Shown: positions 9,176 to 18,165, numbered from the stretch's first letter. The stretch is 64,000 nucleotides of DNA from Allobosea caraganae (GCF_003351345.1 NZ_QQTO01000011.1:1-64000), one strand, 5' to 3'. Numbers and translations are program-made. Notes: a model not told the origin generated them from the sequence alone.

Positions 9176-10504
9176 ATGACCACAGCGCTTCAGGCCGGGG
9201 AAACCGGCCAACGCGTCAGCGATGCCTATCGTTGGACGCAGTTGTTCGTCGGCGTCATCTGCATGGTGATGATCGCCAACCTCCAGTACGGCTGGACCTT
9301 CTTCGTCCCCGACATCCAGCAGAAATTCGGCTGGGACCGCGCCGCGATCCAGTGGGCCTTCACGCTGTTCGTCCTGTTCGAGACCTGGCTGGTCCCGATC
9401 GAGGGCTGGTTCGTCGACCAGTACGGCCCGCGCATCGTCGTCATCTTCGGCGGCGTGCTCTGCGGCATCGGCTGGCTGATCAACGGCTTCGCTGAATCGC
9501 TCAACATGTTCTATGTCGGCCAGGTCATCGCCGGCATCGGCGCGGGCGCCGTCTACGGCACCTGCGTCGGCAACGCGCTGAAATGGTTTCCCGACAAGCG
9601 CGGCCTTGCCGCCGGCATCACCGCGGCCGGCTTCGGCGCCGGCTCTGCGCTCACCGTAGCACCGATCCAGTCGATGATCGCCGACTCGGGCTACCAAGCC
9701 GCCTTCATCAACTTCGGCATCGGCCAGGCCGTCATCATCTGCGCCATGGCCATCTTCCTGCTCGCGCCGAAGAAGGGCCAGGTACCCCCTCCTGCCGCTT
9801 CCACAGCGAACGTGCAGAGCCGTCGCGACTATGCTCCCGGTGAAGTACTGCGCCAGCCGATCTTCTGGCTGATGTACGCGATGTTCGTCGCCGTCGGCGC
9901 CGGCGGCCTGATGATCACCGCCAATCTCAAGCCGATCGCGGCCGATCTGCACATCGACAAGATCAACGTCACGCTCATCGGCTTGACCATGACCACGGTG
10001 ACCTTCGCCGCCACGATCGACCGCATCCTGAACGGCCTGACCCGCCCCTTCTTCGGCTGGATCTCCGACAAGATCGGCCGCGAGAACACGATGTTCATCG
10101 CCTTCGGCATGGAAGGCCTCGGCATCTTCCTGCTCTACCTCTGGGGTCACGATCCCATCTGGTTCGTGCTGCTCTCGGGCTTCGTCTTCTTCGCCTGGGG
10201 CGAGATCTACTCGCTCTTCCCGGCGACCTGCACCGACACCTTCGGCTCGAAGTTCGCCACGACCAATGCCGGCCTGCTCTACACCGCCAAGGGCACGGCC
10301 GCACTGCTGGTGCCGCTGGCGAACTACCTGCAGCAGGCCGAGAACTCGTGGGACGGCGTCTTCCTGATCGCGGCCGGCGCCAACATCGCCGCCTCGCTCC
10401 TCGCCATCCTCGTGCTCAAGCCCTGGCGCCGCAGCGTCGTCGCAAGAGCCCAGCGCGAGACGCAAGCTGCCGCTCCGACCCCGCACGGCGTGCCCGCCGA
10501 GTAA
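9176..10504 (+). CDS. OxlT-like oxalate/formate antiporter (MFS)
   Basis: This 442-residue major facilitator protein has 12 predicted membrane segments and exchanges dicarboxylate for monocarboxylate in the inner membrane. Family-specific residues are visible: an arginine in NGLTRPFFGW (about 290) and a lysine in LLYTAKGTAALL (about 372), matching the two positive charges that bind oxalate in OxlT, plus the GGVLCGIGW and GWISDKIGRE loops. The ATG at 9176 follows GTAGGAA. It has its own dyad-bearing promoter region and a strong terminator (10560-10590). With frc it forms an oxalate uptake and activation module. Confidence 0.88.
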   Translation: MTTALQAGETGQRVSDAYRWTQLFVGVICMVMIANLQYGWTFFVPDIQQKFGWDRAAIQWAFTLFVLFETWLVPIEGWFVDQYGPRIVVIFGGVLCGIGWLINGFAESLNMFYVGQVIAGIGAGAVYGTCVGNALKWFPDKRGLAAGITAAGFGAGSALTVAPIQSMIADSGYQAAFINFGIGQAVIICAMAIFLLAPKKGQVPPPAASTANVQSRRDYAPGEVLRQPIFWLMYAMFVAVGAGGLMITANLKPIAADLHIDKINVTLIGLTMTTVTFAATIDRILNGLTRPFFGWISDKIGRENTMFIAFGMEGLGIFLLYLWGHDPIWFVLLSGFVFFAWGEIYSLFPATCTDTFGSKFATTNAGLLYTAKGTAALLVPLANYLQQAENSWDGVFLIAAGANIAASLLAILVLKPWRRSVVARAQRETQAAAPTPHGVPAE

Positions 10505-10559
10505 GGACCTCCCGCGACATCATCCGGACGACTCTCCCAGCGTCCGCTTCGCGGTCACT

Positions 10560-10590
10560 CCCCGGCGCTCGCGCGCCGGGGTTTTTATTT
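10560..10590 (+). terminator. Rho-independent terminator after the oxlT-like gene
   Basis: CCCCGGCGC pairs with GCGCCGGGG around a short loop and is followed by TTTTTATTT (10582-10590). It ends the oxalate unit and separates it from the converging GntR-regulated operon. Confidence 0.85.
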
Positions 10591-10659
10591 GCGCGGGATT
10601 GACGGTCGGCCACCACCGGAATCGGGCAGAGCAGAACGACCGCGGCAGGCAGGCGATCT

Positions 10660-11472
10660 CTAGTGCTCGAACATCGCCTGATTTGCGTCGGGCGCAAGTC
10701 CGGTCTGACCGACCTCATATGTCAGGGTGTAGTGCTCCCCGAGGAACTGGTTGCGGTTGACCTGCACGACCTGGCCGCGCTCGTCGCGAAAGACGAAGGT
10801 CTGGTCGACCAGGGCGGTTCCGGGCGGGCATTTCAGGTGCGCCACGTCCGTGGCGCTCGCCGGCACCGCAGAGACCTGGACGGTGGCGCCCGCGATCTTC
10901 AGGCCGAAGCGGCGTTGCAGTACCGGGAAGATGAACACCGCATCAGTGAAATCGGCCTTGGTCAACTGCTCGCCATAGACCGGATGAAAGTAGATCGCCG
11001 AATGCCCGATCAGGCGCTCCTGCCAGAGCAGCTCGAGCTTGAGGCAGCGCAGCTTGGTCTTCTCGTCCAGCTCGAAGCCCTTGCGGACCTGCTCGTCCGG
11101 CGCCTCCAGGCGGAACGACTTGACGATGCTGCGGCGCCCCGCGCCGCCACGCGTGATGTCCTCGATCGAGCTGATCTGCTTGCGCAGCATGATCTGCGGC
11201 GGCACGGCAATGCGGGTGCGACGCGCCTTGCTCTTCTGGATGAAGCCTTCCGCCGCGAGCATCTGCAGCGCCTGCCGCACCGTGATACGGCTGACCCCGT
11301 ACCGCTTTGACAGCACCGCCTCGCTCGGCAGCGCCTCCCCTACCGCGGCGCGCGGATTGGTCGCGATGGTCGAGCGAAGGGCGTTATAGACCTGTTCGTA
11401 GAGGGGAGCCGCAGAGCCGGCGAGCTCCGTGTCGAGTTCGATCTGGCTGCGCTTCAAGCGGGTCGACGTCAT
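10660..11472 (-). CDS. GntR-family (HutC/UTRA) transcriptional regulator
   Basis: This 270-residue protein has an N-terminal GntR winged HTH (about 24-90; LPSEAVLSKRYGVSRITVRQ) and a C-terminal UTRA effector domain (about 100-255; ERLIGHSAIYFHPVYGEQ). HutC-type regulators are usually repressors released by a small metabolite. It is the last gene of the minus-strand catabolic operon, 141 nt after the LeuD-like gene, so it probably autoregulates that operon; the perfect palindrome at 18152-18165 in front of the operon is the best candidate operator. It could alternatively act on the nearby oxalate genes. Confidence 0.88.
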   Translation of the reverse strand: MTSTRLKRSQIELDTELAGSAAPLYEQVYNALRSTIATNPRAAVGEALPSEAVLSKRYGVSRITVRQALQMLAAEGFIQKSKARRTRIAVPPQIMLRKQISSIEDITRGGAGRRSIVKSFRLEAPDEQVRKGFELDEKTKLRCLKLELLWQERLIGHSAIYFHPVYGEQLTKADFTDAVFIFPVLQRRFGLKIAGATVQVSAVPASATDVAHLKCPPGTALVDQTFVFRDERGQVVQVNRNQFLGEHYTLTYEVGQTGLAPDANQAMFEH

Positions 11473-11613
11473 CGATGGGCTTGGCTCTTCCTGGAAACTC
11501 TTGGGACCAACCTCCGCGGGTCAGATGCGAGCGGCGTAACCCGCCGCTGCAACGCGGTCAAAGGCAAATTCACGTGCAAAAGCGTTCCTGATTCCGGTTG
11601 CGGCAACATGCGT

Positions 11614-12111
11614 TCAGGCAACAGGCGCGATCAGGCCCGAACGCTCCAGAAACGGGAAGACGCCGCCATTGGTCATCAGGTCGAGCAACTGCTTAGGCAC
11701 CGGCTTGATCGCCAGCCGGGTACCGCGCTCCAGATTGACGACCGTCCAGTTCTCGATCGAGATCTCGGCGGTCTCGCCTTCCTCGAACGCCGCATGGACG
11801 CCCGGGCATTCCAGCGCCACGAAACCGAAATTCACGGCGTTGCGGAAGAACAACCCGTTGATCGTTTCAGCCAGCAGGCAGCGCAGCTTGAGATTGCGCA
11901 GCGAGCGTGCCGCCGGGCGGCTGGAACCCATGCCGAAATTGCGGCCACCGACCAGCACGTCGCCGGGTTCGACGATCTGCGCCCAGCCGGGGCGGTTGGC
12001 AGCGAAGACGGCGTTCTTCTGCTCCTCGTCGGAGACGTAGAGCATCGGTCCCGGCAACATCAGGTCGGTGTTGATGTTGTCGCCGAATGTCCAGACCTTG
12101 CCGGCGTTCAT
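11614..12111 (-). CDS. Isopropylmalate isomerase-like small subunit (LeuD/aconitase swivel domain)
   Basis: This 165-residue swivel-domain protein contains WTFGDNINTDLMLPG near the N-terminus and GGRNFGMGSSRPAA around residue 55, the two hallmarks of archaeal/bacterial LeuD-type small subunits; these residues close over the substrate carboxylates. It overlaps the large-subunit gene by 4 nt, so the two form a heterodimeric hydro-lyase. The context, an importer and an aldolase and no other leucine gene, points to catabolism of a substituted malate or tricarboxylate rather than leucine synthesis. The substrate is inferred only as a 2-hydroxy acid. Confidence 0.85.
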   Translation of the reverse strand: MNAGKVWTFGDNINTDLMLPGPMLYVSDEEQKNAVFAANRPGWAQIVEPGDVLVGGRNFGMGSSRPAARSLRNLKLRCLLAETINGLFFRNAVNFGFVALECPGVHAAFEEGETAEISIENWTVVNLERGTRLAIKPVPKQLLDLMTNGGVFPFLERSGLIAPVA

Positions 12112-13370
12112 GAGCGGGCTCCTTCGGCATAGTCGGGGTGGACGATGTGCCCGGCGATGGCAGAGGCGGCCACGGTCGCGGGCGAAGCCATGAAGATCCG
12201 GGCCGACGGATCGCCCATGCGGCCCTTGAAGTTGCGCGTACTCGCCGTGATGCAGGTCTCGTTCGGCCCGAGCAGGCCCATATGGCCGCCGAAGCAGGCG
12301 CCGCAGGTCGCCGGCGTGACGACGGCGCCGGCGTCCAGCAAGGTCTGCACGTAGCCCGCCGCAAGGGCCCGGCGATAGATCTGCTGCGAGCCCGGCGTCA
12401 CGATGAAGCGCACGCCGGTCGCAACCTGCCGCCCGGCGACGACCCGCGCCGCCTCGGCGAGGTCGTCCAGGCTGCCATTGGCGCAGGAGCCGATGAAGGC
12501 CTGGTCGATCTTCTGATCGGCGATATCGTCGACGGAGACCGAATTGTTCACCACGGCGTCCGGCAGCGCGACCTGTGGCGTGATTGCGTCGAGGTCGATG
12601 GTGTGGCGCGCCAGATAGCGCGCATCCGGATCGGCATAGGCCGGCTCGAAGGGCAGTTCGGTCCGCCCGCTCATGTAGTCGATCAGTATCTGGTCCGGCT
12701 CGAAGGTCACGAACTCGGCGCTGAGCTCGGCACCCATGGTCGCGAGCGTGCGGCGGGCGTCGATGCTGAGATTGGCGAGGCCAGGGCCGCCGAACTCGAC
12801 ATTCTGGTTGGCGTGATCGCCGTAGAGCCCGGCGATATGCAGGAAGACGTCCTTGGTCGCGACGCCCGGCCGGAGCTTGCCGACGAGGTCGTAGCGGATC
12901 GTCTCCCCGACCTGGAACCAGGCCTTGCCGGTCGTGGCGGCATAGACCATGTCGGGAAAGCCGACGCCGCGCGCCGCGCAGTTGAAGGCGCCGGCGGCGC
13001 AGGTATGCGAGTCGGCGCAGACGAGCACCGTGCCTGGCCGCGCATAGCCGTTCTCGGCGATGATCGTGTGGCAGATGCCCTGGTTGGGGCCGACATCGTG
13101 GAAGCGCGAGATGCCGAAGCGCTTGACGAAGGCACGGCCATAGCCATGCGCTTCCGCGGCATTCCGGTCGGGCGCCGGCACCATGTGGTCGTAGATCACC
13201 GCCGTCTTGTCGGGATCGTTGAGCTTCAGGAATTCGCGCCTGACATTGTGCAGGAAGCTCATGTCGAGGATCACGGTCATGTCGACGTTGACGACCGCGA
13301 GCTCGCCCGGAGACACCTTTTCCACGCCGCCGGCGCGGGCAAGAATCTTCTCGATGACGGTCATGCCCAT
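12108..13370 (-). CDS. Aconitase/isopropylmalate isomerase-like large subunit (LeuC-type)
   Basis: This 420-residue Fe-S hydro-lyase subunit has the conserved CADSHTCAAGAFN segment (about 115), the first cluster cysteine in GSCANGSLDD (about 295) and the Cys-x-x-Cys pair in TCGACFGGHMG (about 350), together ligating a 4Fe-4S cluster. The end of the protein has the NFKGRMGD motif. The length fits the short LeuC/HacA class. The ATG at 13370 follows GGAGG with 5-nt spacing. It partners the overlapping small subunit, moving a hydroxyl between adjacent carbons of a hydroxy-acid. Confidence 0.88.
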   Translation of the reverse strand: MGMTVIEKILARAGGVEKVSPGELAVVNVDMTVILDMSFLHNVRREFLKLNDPDKTAVIYDHMVPAPDRNAAEAHGYGRAFVKRFGISRFHDVGPNQGICHTIIAENGYARPGTVLVCADSHTCAAGAFNCAARGVGFPDMVYAATTGKAWFQVGETIRYDLVGKLRPGVATKDVFLHIAGLYGDHANQNVEFGGPGLANLSIDARRTLATMGAELSAEFVTFEPDQILIDYMSGRTELPFEPAYADPDARYLARHTIDLDAITPQVALPDAVVNNSVSVDDIADQKIDQAFIGSCANGSLDDLAEAARVVAGRQVATGVRFIVTPGSQQIYRRALAAGYVQTLLDAGAVVTPATCGACFGGHMGLLGPNETCITASTRNFKGRMGDPSARIFMASPATVAASAIAGHIVHPDYAEGARS

Positions 13371-13381
13371 GCTGACCTCCG

Positions 13382-14518
13382 TTATGTGGCCGGTGTTTCG
13401 GAAAGCGTCGCGAGCGCGTCGAGCACCGCGGCGGTCATCTCGGCTGTCGATATCGTCGCAGCTCCGGGCCCGGCGATGTCGGGAGTCCGGTTACCGCGCG
13501 CCAGCACGAGATCGACTGCGCGCTCGAGCAACGCCGCATCCTCGGGGCGCCCGAAGGAGAGGTCGAGCGCCATGGCGAAGCTGAGGATGGTGCCGAGCGG
13601 ATTGGCCTCGCCGCGGCCGACCAGCTCTGGCGCACTGCCATGGAGGGGCTCGTAAAACCCCTTGCGGCGCCCATCCGGCAGACGTTCGCCGACCGAGGCG
13701 GACGGCAGCATGCCGGGCGAGGCGGCGATCATCATGGCGCAGTCTGAGAGGATGTCGCCGAACATGTTGTCGGTGAGCAGAATCTCGAACTGCGTCGGCG
13801 CTCGCACCAGCTCGGTGGCGCAGGTGTCGACGAAGATGTGGTCGAGCCCGCAATCGGGATAGCTGGCGTCACGCAGCGCCTGCACCTCTTCGCGCCAGAG
13901 GATGCCGGATTCCAGCACGTTGGCTTTGTCGACGGACGTCACGCGCCGGCCGCGCTGGCGGGCGATGTCGAAGGCGATGCCGGCGCCCCGGCGAATCTGG
14001 GTGCTGGTGAAGACCTGCGTGTTGACGGCGCGGCGTGCGCCGTCGGCGCCGATCTCGATGCCGCGCGGGCCATCGATATAGAGGCCGGCGGTCAGCTCGC
14101 GCACGAAGAGCAGGTCGGCATTCCTGACGATCTCTGGCTTGAGCGGCGAGACGTCGTCGAGATGGGGGCTCGCCTTGACCGGGCGCAGGTTGACAACGGC
14201 GTCGAGCTGTTGGCGCAGCTTGAGCGCCGTGCCCTGCTTGCGCACTTCCGGTGGGATGCCGGCATAGTCGCGGGCGGAGCCGAGCGCGCCGAGCACGACG
14301 GCGTCTGCCTTCGGCAGCTCCGCCAGCACCTCTTCGCGGATCATGCGGCCATGGCTGCGATAGGCCGGCACGCCGTAGGGCTCGTCGATGATCTCGCAGT
14401 CGAAACCGCGATGGGCTGCGAACCAGCCGACGACCCGCAGCATCTCGCGGGTCAGTTCGGGGCCGACGCCGTCCCCCGTGAGGACGACGAGCCGGTTGCG
14501 CCGGGCTTCCTGTGCCAT
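13382..14518 (-). CDS. Isopropylmalate/isocitrate dehydrogenase-like oxidoreductase (LeuB-type)
   Basis: This 378-residue beta-decarboxylating dehydrogenase shows GDGVGPE at the N-terminus, VRELTAGLYI (usual VRELTGGIYFG), the catalytic lysine in SVDKANVLESG (about 200), metal-binding aspartates in DNMFGDILSD (about 257) and EPLHGSAPEL. It would oxidise the 3-hydroxy acid made by the LeuCD-like isomerase with NAD(P)+ and decarboxylate it to a 2-oxo acid. The GLYI variation and the genetic context suggest a substrate other than isopropylmalate. Eleven nt separate it from the LeuC-like gene. Confidence 0.87.
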   Translation of the reverse strand: MAQEARRNRLVVLTGDGVGPELTREMLRVVGWFAAHRGFDCEIIDEPYGVPAYRSHGRMIREEVLAELPKADAVVLGALGSARDYAGIPPEVRKQGTALKLRQQLDAVVNLRPVKASPHLDDVSPLKPEIVRNADLLFVRELTAGLYIDGPRGIEIGADGARRAVNTQVFTSTQIRRGAGIAFDIARQRGRRVTSVDKANVLESGILWREEVQALRDASYPDCGLDHIFVDTCATELVRAPTQFEILLTDNMFGDILSDCAMMIAASPGMLPSASVGERLPDGRRKGFYEPLHGSAPELVGRGEANPLGTILSFAMALDLSFGRPEDAALLERAVDLVLARGNRTPDIAGPGAATISTAEMTAAVLDALATLSETPAT

Positions 14519-14529
14519 CGCCGCTTTCC

Positions 14530-15453
14530 TCAGGCCGGGAGCGGATAGAGCGGATGCATCAGCCCGCTCAGCTTGCGCAGGAGATGGTCGAGATAGGCGA
14601 CGCCGCGCTCGTCCAGCCTGCGGCCGCCGGTCTGGCGCGTGGCGTTGCTGGCGATGATGCCGCGCCGCTGCAGCACCGACTTGAACATGTGCGCGCCATA
14701 GCCGATCTCGAAGGTCAGGAACGGCAGCAGTGCGGCATGCAGATCATGGGCGACATCGTGATCGCCCGCCTCCAGCAGGTCCCAGAGCTTGACCTGCATC
14801 TCAGGCAATTCGCTCGCCGGCATGTTGCCGCAGGCGCCACGGCGGTATTCGTCGACCATGAACCGGCACGACTTTCCGCCGAGCATCTCCACCGGCCCGC
14901 CGGCGACGGCGAGGATGTCCGTCATCATCTGGCTGGCGAATTCCGTCTCCTCCTTGACGAAGCGGCAGGTCGGGTTGTCGCGCACCAGGTCGACGACGAG
15001 CTTGGCCGACATCGGCGTGCCGCCCATGCCGGCCCAGTTCTGGATCACGATCGGCAGATCGGTCGCCTGGGCGAGTTCCGCGTAGAAGGAGCGGATCTCA
15101 CCTTCTGAGGGTCGCGCCAGCGTCGGCGGCATCGCCATGACCGAGTCCGCGCCGGCCTTGGCGGCGAAGCGGGCAAGCTCGACCGCCATGCTGGCGCAGG
15201 GGCTGGACACGCCGACGACGGTCGGAACCTTGCCGCGGCAAGGCTCCAGCGTCCGCTCGATCACCTCGCAGCGCTCCTTCTCGGAGAGAAAGGCCGACTC
15301 GCTGGCATTGGCCGAGGCGACGATGCCATGGGCACCGCAGTCGAGGCTGAACTTGACGACCTTGTCGAGGCCTTCGAGATCGAGCGAGAGGTCGGCATGG
15401 AAGGGCGTGGGCGGAATGACGAAGATTCCGCGCCAGGTGAACTCGCTAGGCAT
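14530..15453 (-). CDS. DapA/NAL-superfamily aldolase or lyase
   Basis: This 307-residue TIM-barrel protein belongs to the dihydrodipicolinate synthase/N-acetylneuraminate lyase family. The Schiff-base lysine is in FVKEETEF (about residue 165). The tyrosine of the usual YNxP motif is absent: the position reads IQNWAG. Phosphate/carboxylate-binding loop is ANASES rather than GTTGE. So it is not a lysine-biosynthesis DapA; a retro-aldolase or dehydratase on a 2-oxo acid is likely, which could cleave the LeuB-like product. It lies 11 nt from the next gene in the operon. Confidence 0.82.
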   Translation of the reverse strand: MPSEFTWRGIFVIPPTPFHADLSLDLEGLDKVVKFSLDCGAHGIVASANASESAFLSEKERCEVIERTLEPCRGKVPTVVGVSSPCASMAVELARFAAKAGADSVMAMPPTLARPSEGEIRSFYAELAQATDLPIVIQNWAGMGGTPMSAKLVVDLVRDNPTCRFVKEETEFASQMMTDILAVAGGPVEMLGGKSCRFMVDEYRRGACGNMPASELPEMQVKLWDLLEAGDHDVAHDLHAALLPFLTFEIGYGAHMFKSVLQRRGIIASNATRQTGGRRLDERGVAYLDHLLRKLSGLMHPLYPLPA

Positions 15454-15496
15454 AATCTATCCCCTTGCTAGAATTGCAGCCGGCTAACCGCCAGCG

Positions 15497-16495
15497 TCAG
15501 CGCTTGGCCGGCTCGATGTAGTCGTTGGTGTAGAGGACCTTCGGGTCGACGTTGGGCCGCTTGCCCTCCGCCTCTTCCTCGAAGACGTAGTTGGCCTCGA
15601 CGCCGGGCTCGTCGATGCGCGGCGAGAGCGGGTAGGAACTCATCGACTGGCGATAGGCCTCCTTGTAGAGGGCCGGATCGAGCTTATCGAAGAAGGGCAG
15701 CGCAGCCTTCTGGGCAGCTTCCGGATCCTTCTGGATCAGCTCCAGCGCCGAGGTCGTGGCGCGCACGATCTTTCGCGTGGTCTCGGCGTTCTTCTTCAGC
15801 CAGTCGGCCCGCGCGGTCAGGCAGTTGTAGAGGAAGTCCTTGAGCGGCTCGAACTCGCCGCTGCCGAGATTGACCAGCGTCGCGCCGCCGAACTTCAGCC
15901 GGCCGGTTTCCGCGGTCGGCGAGGAGAAGACATAGGCGTCGATGCGCTTCTGCGAGAAGGCGGCGAGCAGGGGCGCGGCGGTGCCCATCGGCACGATCGT
16001 GACGTCGCGCTCCGGATCGATCTTGACGAAGTTCAGCATCGAGCGAAGGAACTTGTCGGTCGAGCTGCCGACGCCGGTGATGCCGATGCGCAGGCCCTTG
16101 AGCAGCTTGAGCCGCTCGGCGATCGGGGTCTGCTCGGTGATCCCCGCCTTCTTGGCGATGTCGCCCTGGATGATCAGCTGCGAAGGGACATGGGTCACCA
16201 GGGCCGCGAAGGCCTTGACGTCCTGCTTGCGCATCTGCGCTTCGATGTTGAGATGGATGCCGGAGCCCATCACGTCGGCATCGCCGGACAGGATTGCCGC
16301 CATGGCGAGCGGGCCGCCGTTCAGCACGACGAGTTCGGGCTTGATGCCCTCGCGCTCGAAATAGCCGGCGCCGACGGCGACGTAGTAGGGCAGGAACAGG
16401 AAGCCGTCGCTGCCGAAGGCGAAGACGACCTTTTGCTGGGCCTGGGCGGGCAACCCGAACAGGAGTGCGAAAAGCAGGCAAATCATTCTGATCAT
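15497..16495 (-). CDS. NitT/TauT-type ABC transporter periplasmic binding protein
   Basis: This 332-residue protein starts with a Sec signal peptide (MIRMICLLFALLFG, cleavage after AQA about residue 20) and continues with an NMT1/SsuA-like fold: FLFLPYYVAVGAGYFEREGI, GGPLAMAAILSGDADVMG and GITGVGSSTDKFL are typical. It captures an organic anion in the periplasm and delivers it to the permease encoded just downstream in the opposite gene order. The ATG at 16495 has AAGGAGGAAAC ahead of it. The substrate is unknown, though the adjacent enzymes suggest a hydroxy or oxo acid. Confidence 0.88.
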   Translation of the reverse strand: MIRMICLLFALLFGLPAQAQQKVVFAFGSDGFLFLPYYVAVGAGYFEREGIKPELVVLNGGPLAMAAILSGDADVMGSGIHLNIEAQMRKQDVKAFAALVTHVPSQLIIQGDIAKKAGITEQTPIAERLKLLKGLRIGITGVGSSTDKFLRSMLNFVKIDPERDVTIVPMGTAAPLLAAFSQKRIDAYVFSSPTAETGRLKFGGATLVNLGSGEFEPLKDFLYNCLTARADWLKKNAETTRKIVRATTSALELIQKDPEAAQKAALPFFDKLDPALYKEAYRQSMSSYPLSPRIDEPGVEANYVFEEEAEGKRPNVDPKVLYTNDYIEPAKR

Positions 16496-16536
16496 TGTTG
16501 TTTCCTCCTTTTGAGCGTTTTTTGATCGAGACTGCG

Positions 16537-17301
16537 CTAGACGACGATCTCCCGGCCGGCGTCGGAGACGCGCCACGGCATCAGGCGGCGTTCGCTGATG
16601 TCGAGGATCTTGTTCAGGATCAGGGCGAGGATGACGATTGCGCCCAATGCCGCGAAGGTTCCGGCAGTGTCGAAGCGCGAGGCCGAATAGGACAGCAGGT
16701 AGCCGAGGCCGCGGTTGGAGGCGATGATCTCGCCGACGATCGCGCCGATCAGCGCGTAGGGCACCGACAGGCGCAGGCCCGCAAACACCCAGACGATGGC
16801 CGAGGGCAGGATGACCTTGGTCAGGAGATGACGCTCCTTGGCGTTCATCAGCCGCAGGATGGCGATCTGCTCCGGGCTGACCTCGCGCACGCCGCGGAAG
16901 GTGTTCAGGAAGACGATGAAGAAGACGATCGTCGCCGCGAGCAGGATCTTCATGTTCAGCCCGATGCCGAACCAGAGGATGAAGAGCGGGCCGAGCGCCG
17001 CCTTGGGCAAGCTGTAGAAGGCGGTCAGGAATGGCTGGAGCACATCCGAGAGCAGCTTGTTGCGGCCGAGCAGGACACCCGCGAACATGCCGGCACCGCC
17101 GCCGAGCAGGAAGCCGAGCCCGGCCTCCAGCGTGGTGATGCCGGCATGGAAGAGCAGCGAGCCCGAGCGCGCCAAGCCGATGAAGCTCTCGGCGATGGCC
17201 TGCGGGGTCGAGATGAAGAACACCATGTCCAGCGCCGGTGACAGGAACTGCCAGGCGGTGAGCAGGACGACGGCGAGCGCGAGCTGGAGAACGAGAACCA
17301 T
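16537..17301 (-). CDS. NitT/TauT-type ABC transporter permease
   Basis: This 254-residue inner-membrane protein has about six hydrophobic segments and the BPD_transp_1 EAA-like loop (EIIASNRGLGYLLSYSASRF), plus SLPKAALGPLFILWFG typical of SsuC/TauC permeases. Its ATG directly abuts the stop of the ATPase gene, indicating tight translational coupling. It forms the channel of the importer with the neighbouring binding protein and ATPase. Confidence 0.9.
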   Translation of the reverse strand: MVLVLQLALAVVLLTAWQFLSPALDMVFFISTPQAIAESFIGLARSGSLLFHAGITTLEAGLGFLLGGGAGMFAGVLLGRNKLLSDVLQPFLTAFYSLPKAALGPLFILWFGIGLNMKILLAATIVFFIVFLNTFRGVREVSPEQIAILRLMNAKERHLLTKVILPSAIVWVFAGLRLSVPYALIGAIVGEIIASNRGLGYLLSYSASRFDTAGTFAALGAIVILALILNKILDISERRLMPWRVSDAGREIVV

Positions 17302-18084
17302 CTAAGCCTCCTGCGGCGAGTTCTGGGCTTCGAGCGCCGGCGCGAGGATGCGCCAGAGCTGCGCGCATTCCTCGGCATAGGCCGGGTTGAAGCGCAGGGT
17401 CATCAGGTCGCGTTCCGACGGCAGCGAACTCGTGATGACCTGCTGGATCGTGCCGGGCCTGGAGGTGAAGACGACGCATTTGTCGCCGAGCGCCACGGCC
17501 TCGTCGATGTCGTGGGTGACGAAGAACACGGTCTTGCCGAGCGAGCGGCAGAGCTTCTTGAGCTGGATCTGCAAGGTCAGCCGCATCTGCGCGTCGAGCG
17601 CGCCGAAGGGCTCATCCATCAGCAGCGTCTCGGGGTCGTAGGCGAGAAGCCGCGCCAACGCGGCGCGCTTGCGCATGCCGCCCGAGAGCTGGGTTGGGTA
17701 GGAGGCACCGAAGCCGACCAGCCCGACGAGCGCGAGCAGGCGCTCGACCTCGCCTGCGATCTCCTTCTTGCCGCGCCCAGCGATCTCGAGCGGCACGGCG
17801 ATGTTGCCGGCCACCGTGCGCCAGGGCAGGAGATGGTCGACCTGGGTCATGTACCCGGTGCGGGAGTTGATCCCGGTCACGGGCTGGCCGCGATACAGCA
17901 CTTGGCCGGCGCTTGGCTGGAACAGGCCGGCGGTCATGTTGAGGATCGTCGACTTGCCGCAGCCGGACGGCCCGACGACGGTGATGAAATCACCTTCCTC
18001 GACCGCCAGGTTGATGCCGCTGACGGCCTGGACGCCGTTCGCGAAAGCCTTCCCGACATCCTGGAAAACGATGATCGCGCTCAT
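17302..18084 (-). CDS. NitT/TauT-type ABC transporter ATP-binding protein
   Basis: This 260-residue ATPase has Walker A GPSGCGKST (about 43), signature LSGGMRKRAALAR and Walker B LLMDEPFGALD, with the switch His in FVTHDIDEA, as in SsuB/TauB. I chose ATG 18084, because the frame upstream lacks protein character; a GGGAGGAATG sequence lies further upstream at about 18135. It is the first gene of the operon that runs to the GntR regulator. Confidence 0.9.
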   Translation of the reverse strand: MSAIIVFQDVGKAFANGVQAVSGINLAVEEGDFITVVGPSGCGKSTILNMTAGLFQPSAGQVLYRGQPVTGINSRTGYMTQVDHLLPWRTVAGNIAVPLEIAGRGKKEIAGEVERLLALVGLVGFGASYPTQLSGGMRKRAALARLLAYDPETLLMDEPFGALDAQMRLTLQIQLKKLCRSLGKTVFFVTHDIDEAVALGDKCVVFTSRPGTIQQVITSSLPSERDLMTLRFNPAYAEECAQLWRILAPALEAQNSPQEA

Positions 18085-18151
18085 TGGAAACGAGCCCGAA
18101 CGCCGACGACAAGCTGCGAAAGCCGCTGCATCATTCCTCCCAAATCGTCTT

Positions 18152-18165
18152 CTTGTTATAACAAG
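18152..18165. promoter_or_regulatory. Perfect palindrome CTTGTTATAACAAG, candidate GntR operator
   Basis: This 14-bp perfect palindrome of the TTGT...ACAA type resembles GntR-superfamily operators. It lies 68 nt upstream of the ATPase start, and its centre provides TATAAC, a plausible -10 box on the minus strand. Because the operon ends with a HutC-type GntR gene, autoregulated repression at this site is a reasonable inference. Confidence 0.55.

Noticed and set aside
11614-14518. Naming the genes leuD, leuC and leuB
   Set aside because: Folds match, but the operon also carries an importer, an aldolase and a GntR regulator, and motif differences in the LeuB-like protein argue against leucine synthesis.
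14530-15453. Naming the aldolase dapA
   Set aside because: The tyrosine and GTTGE-type loop of true dihydrodipicolinate synthase are missing and the context is catabolic.
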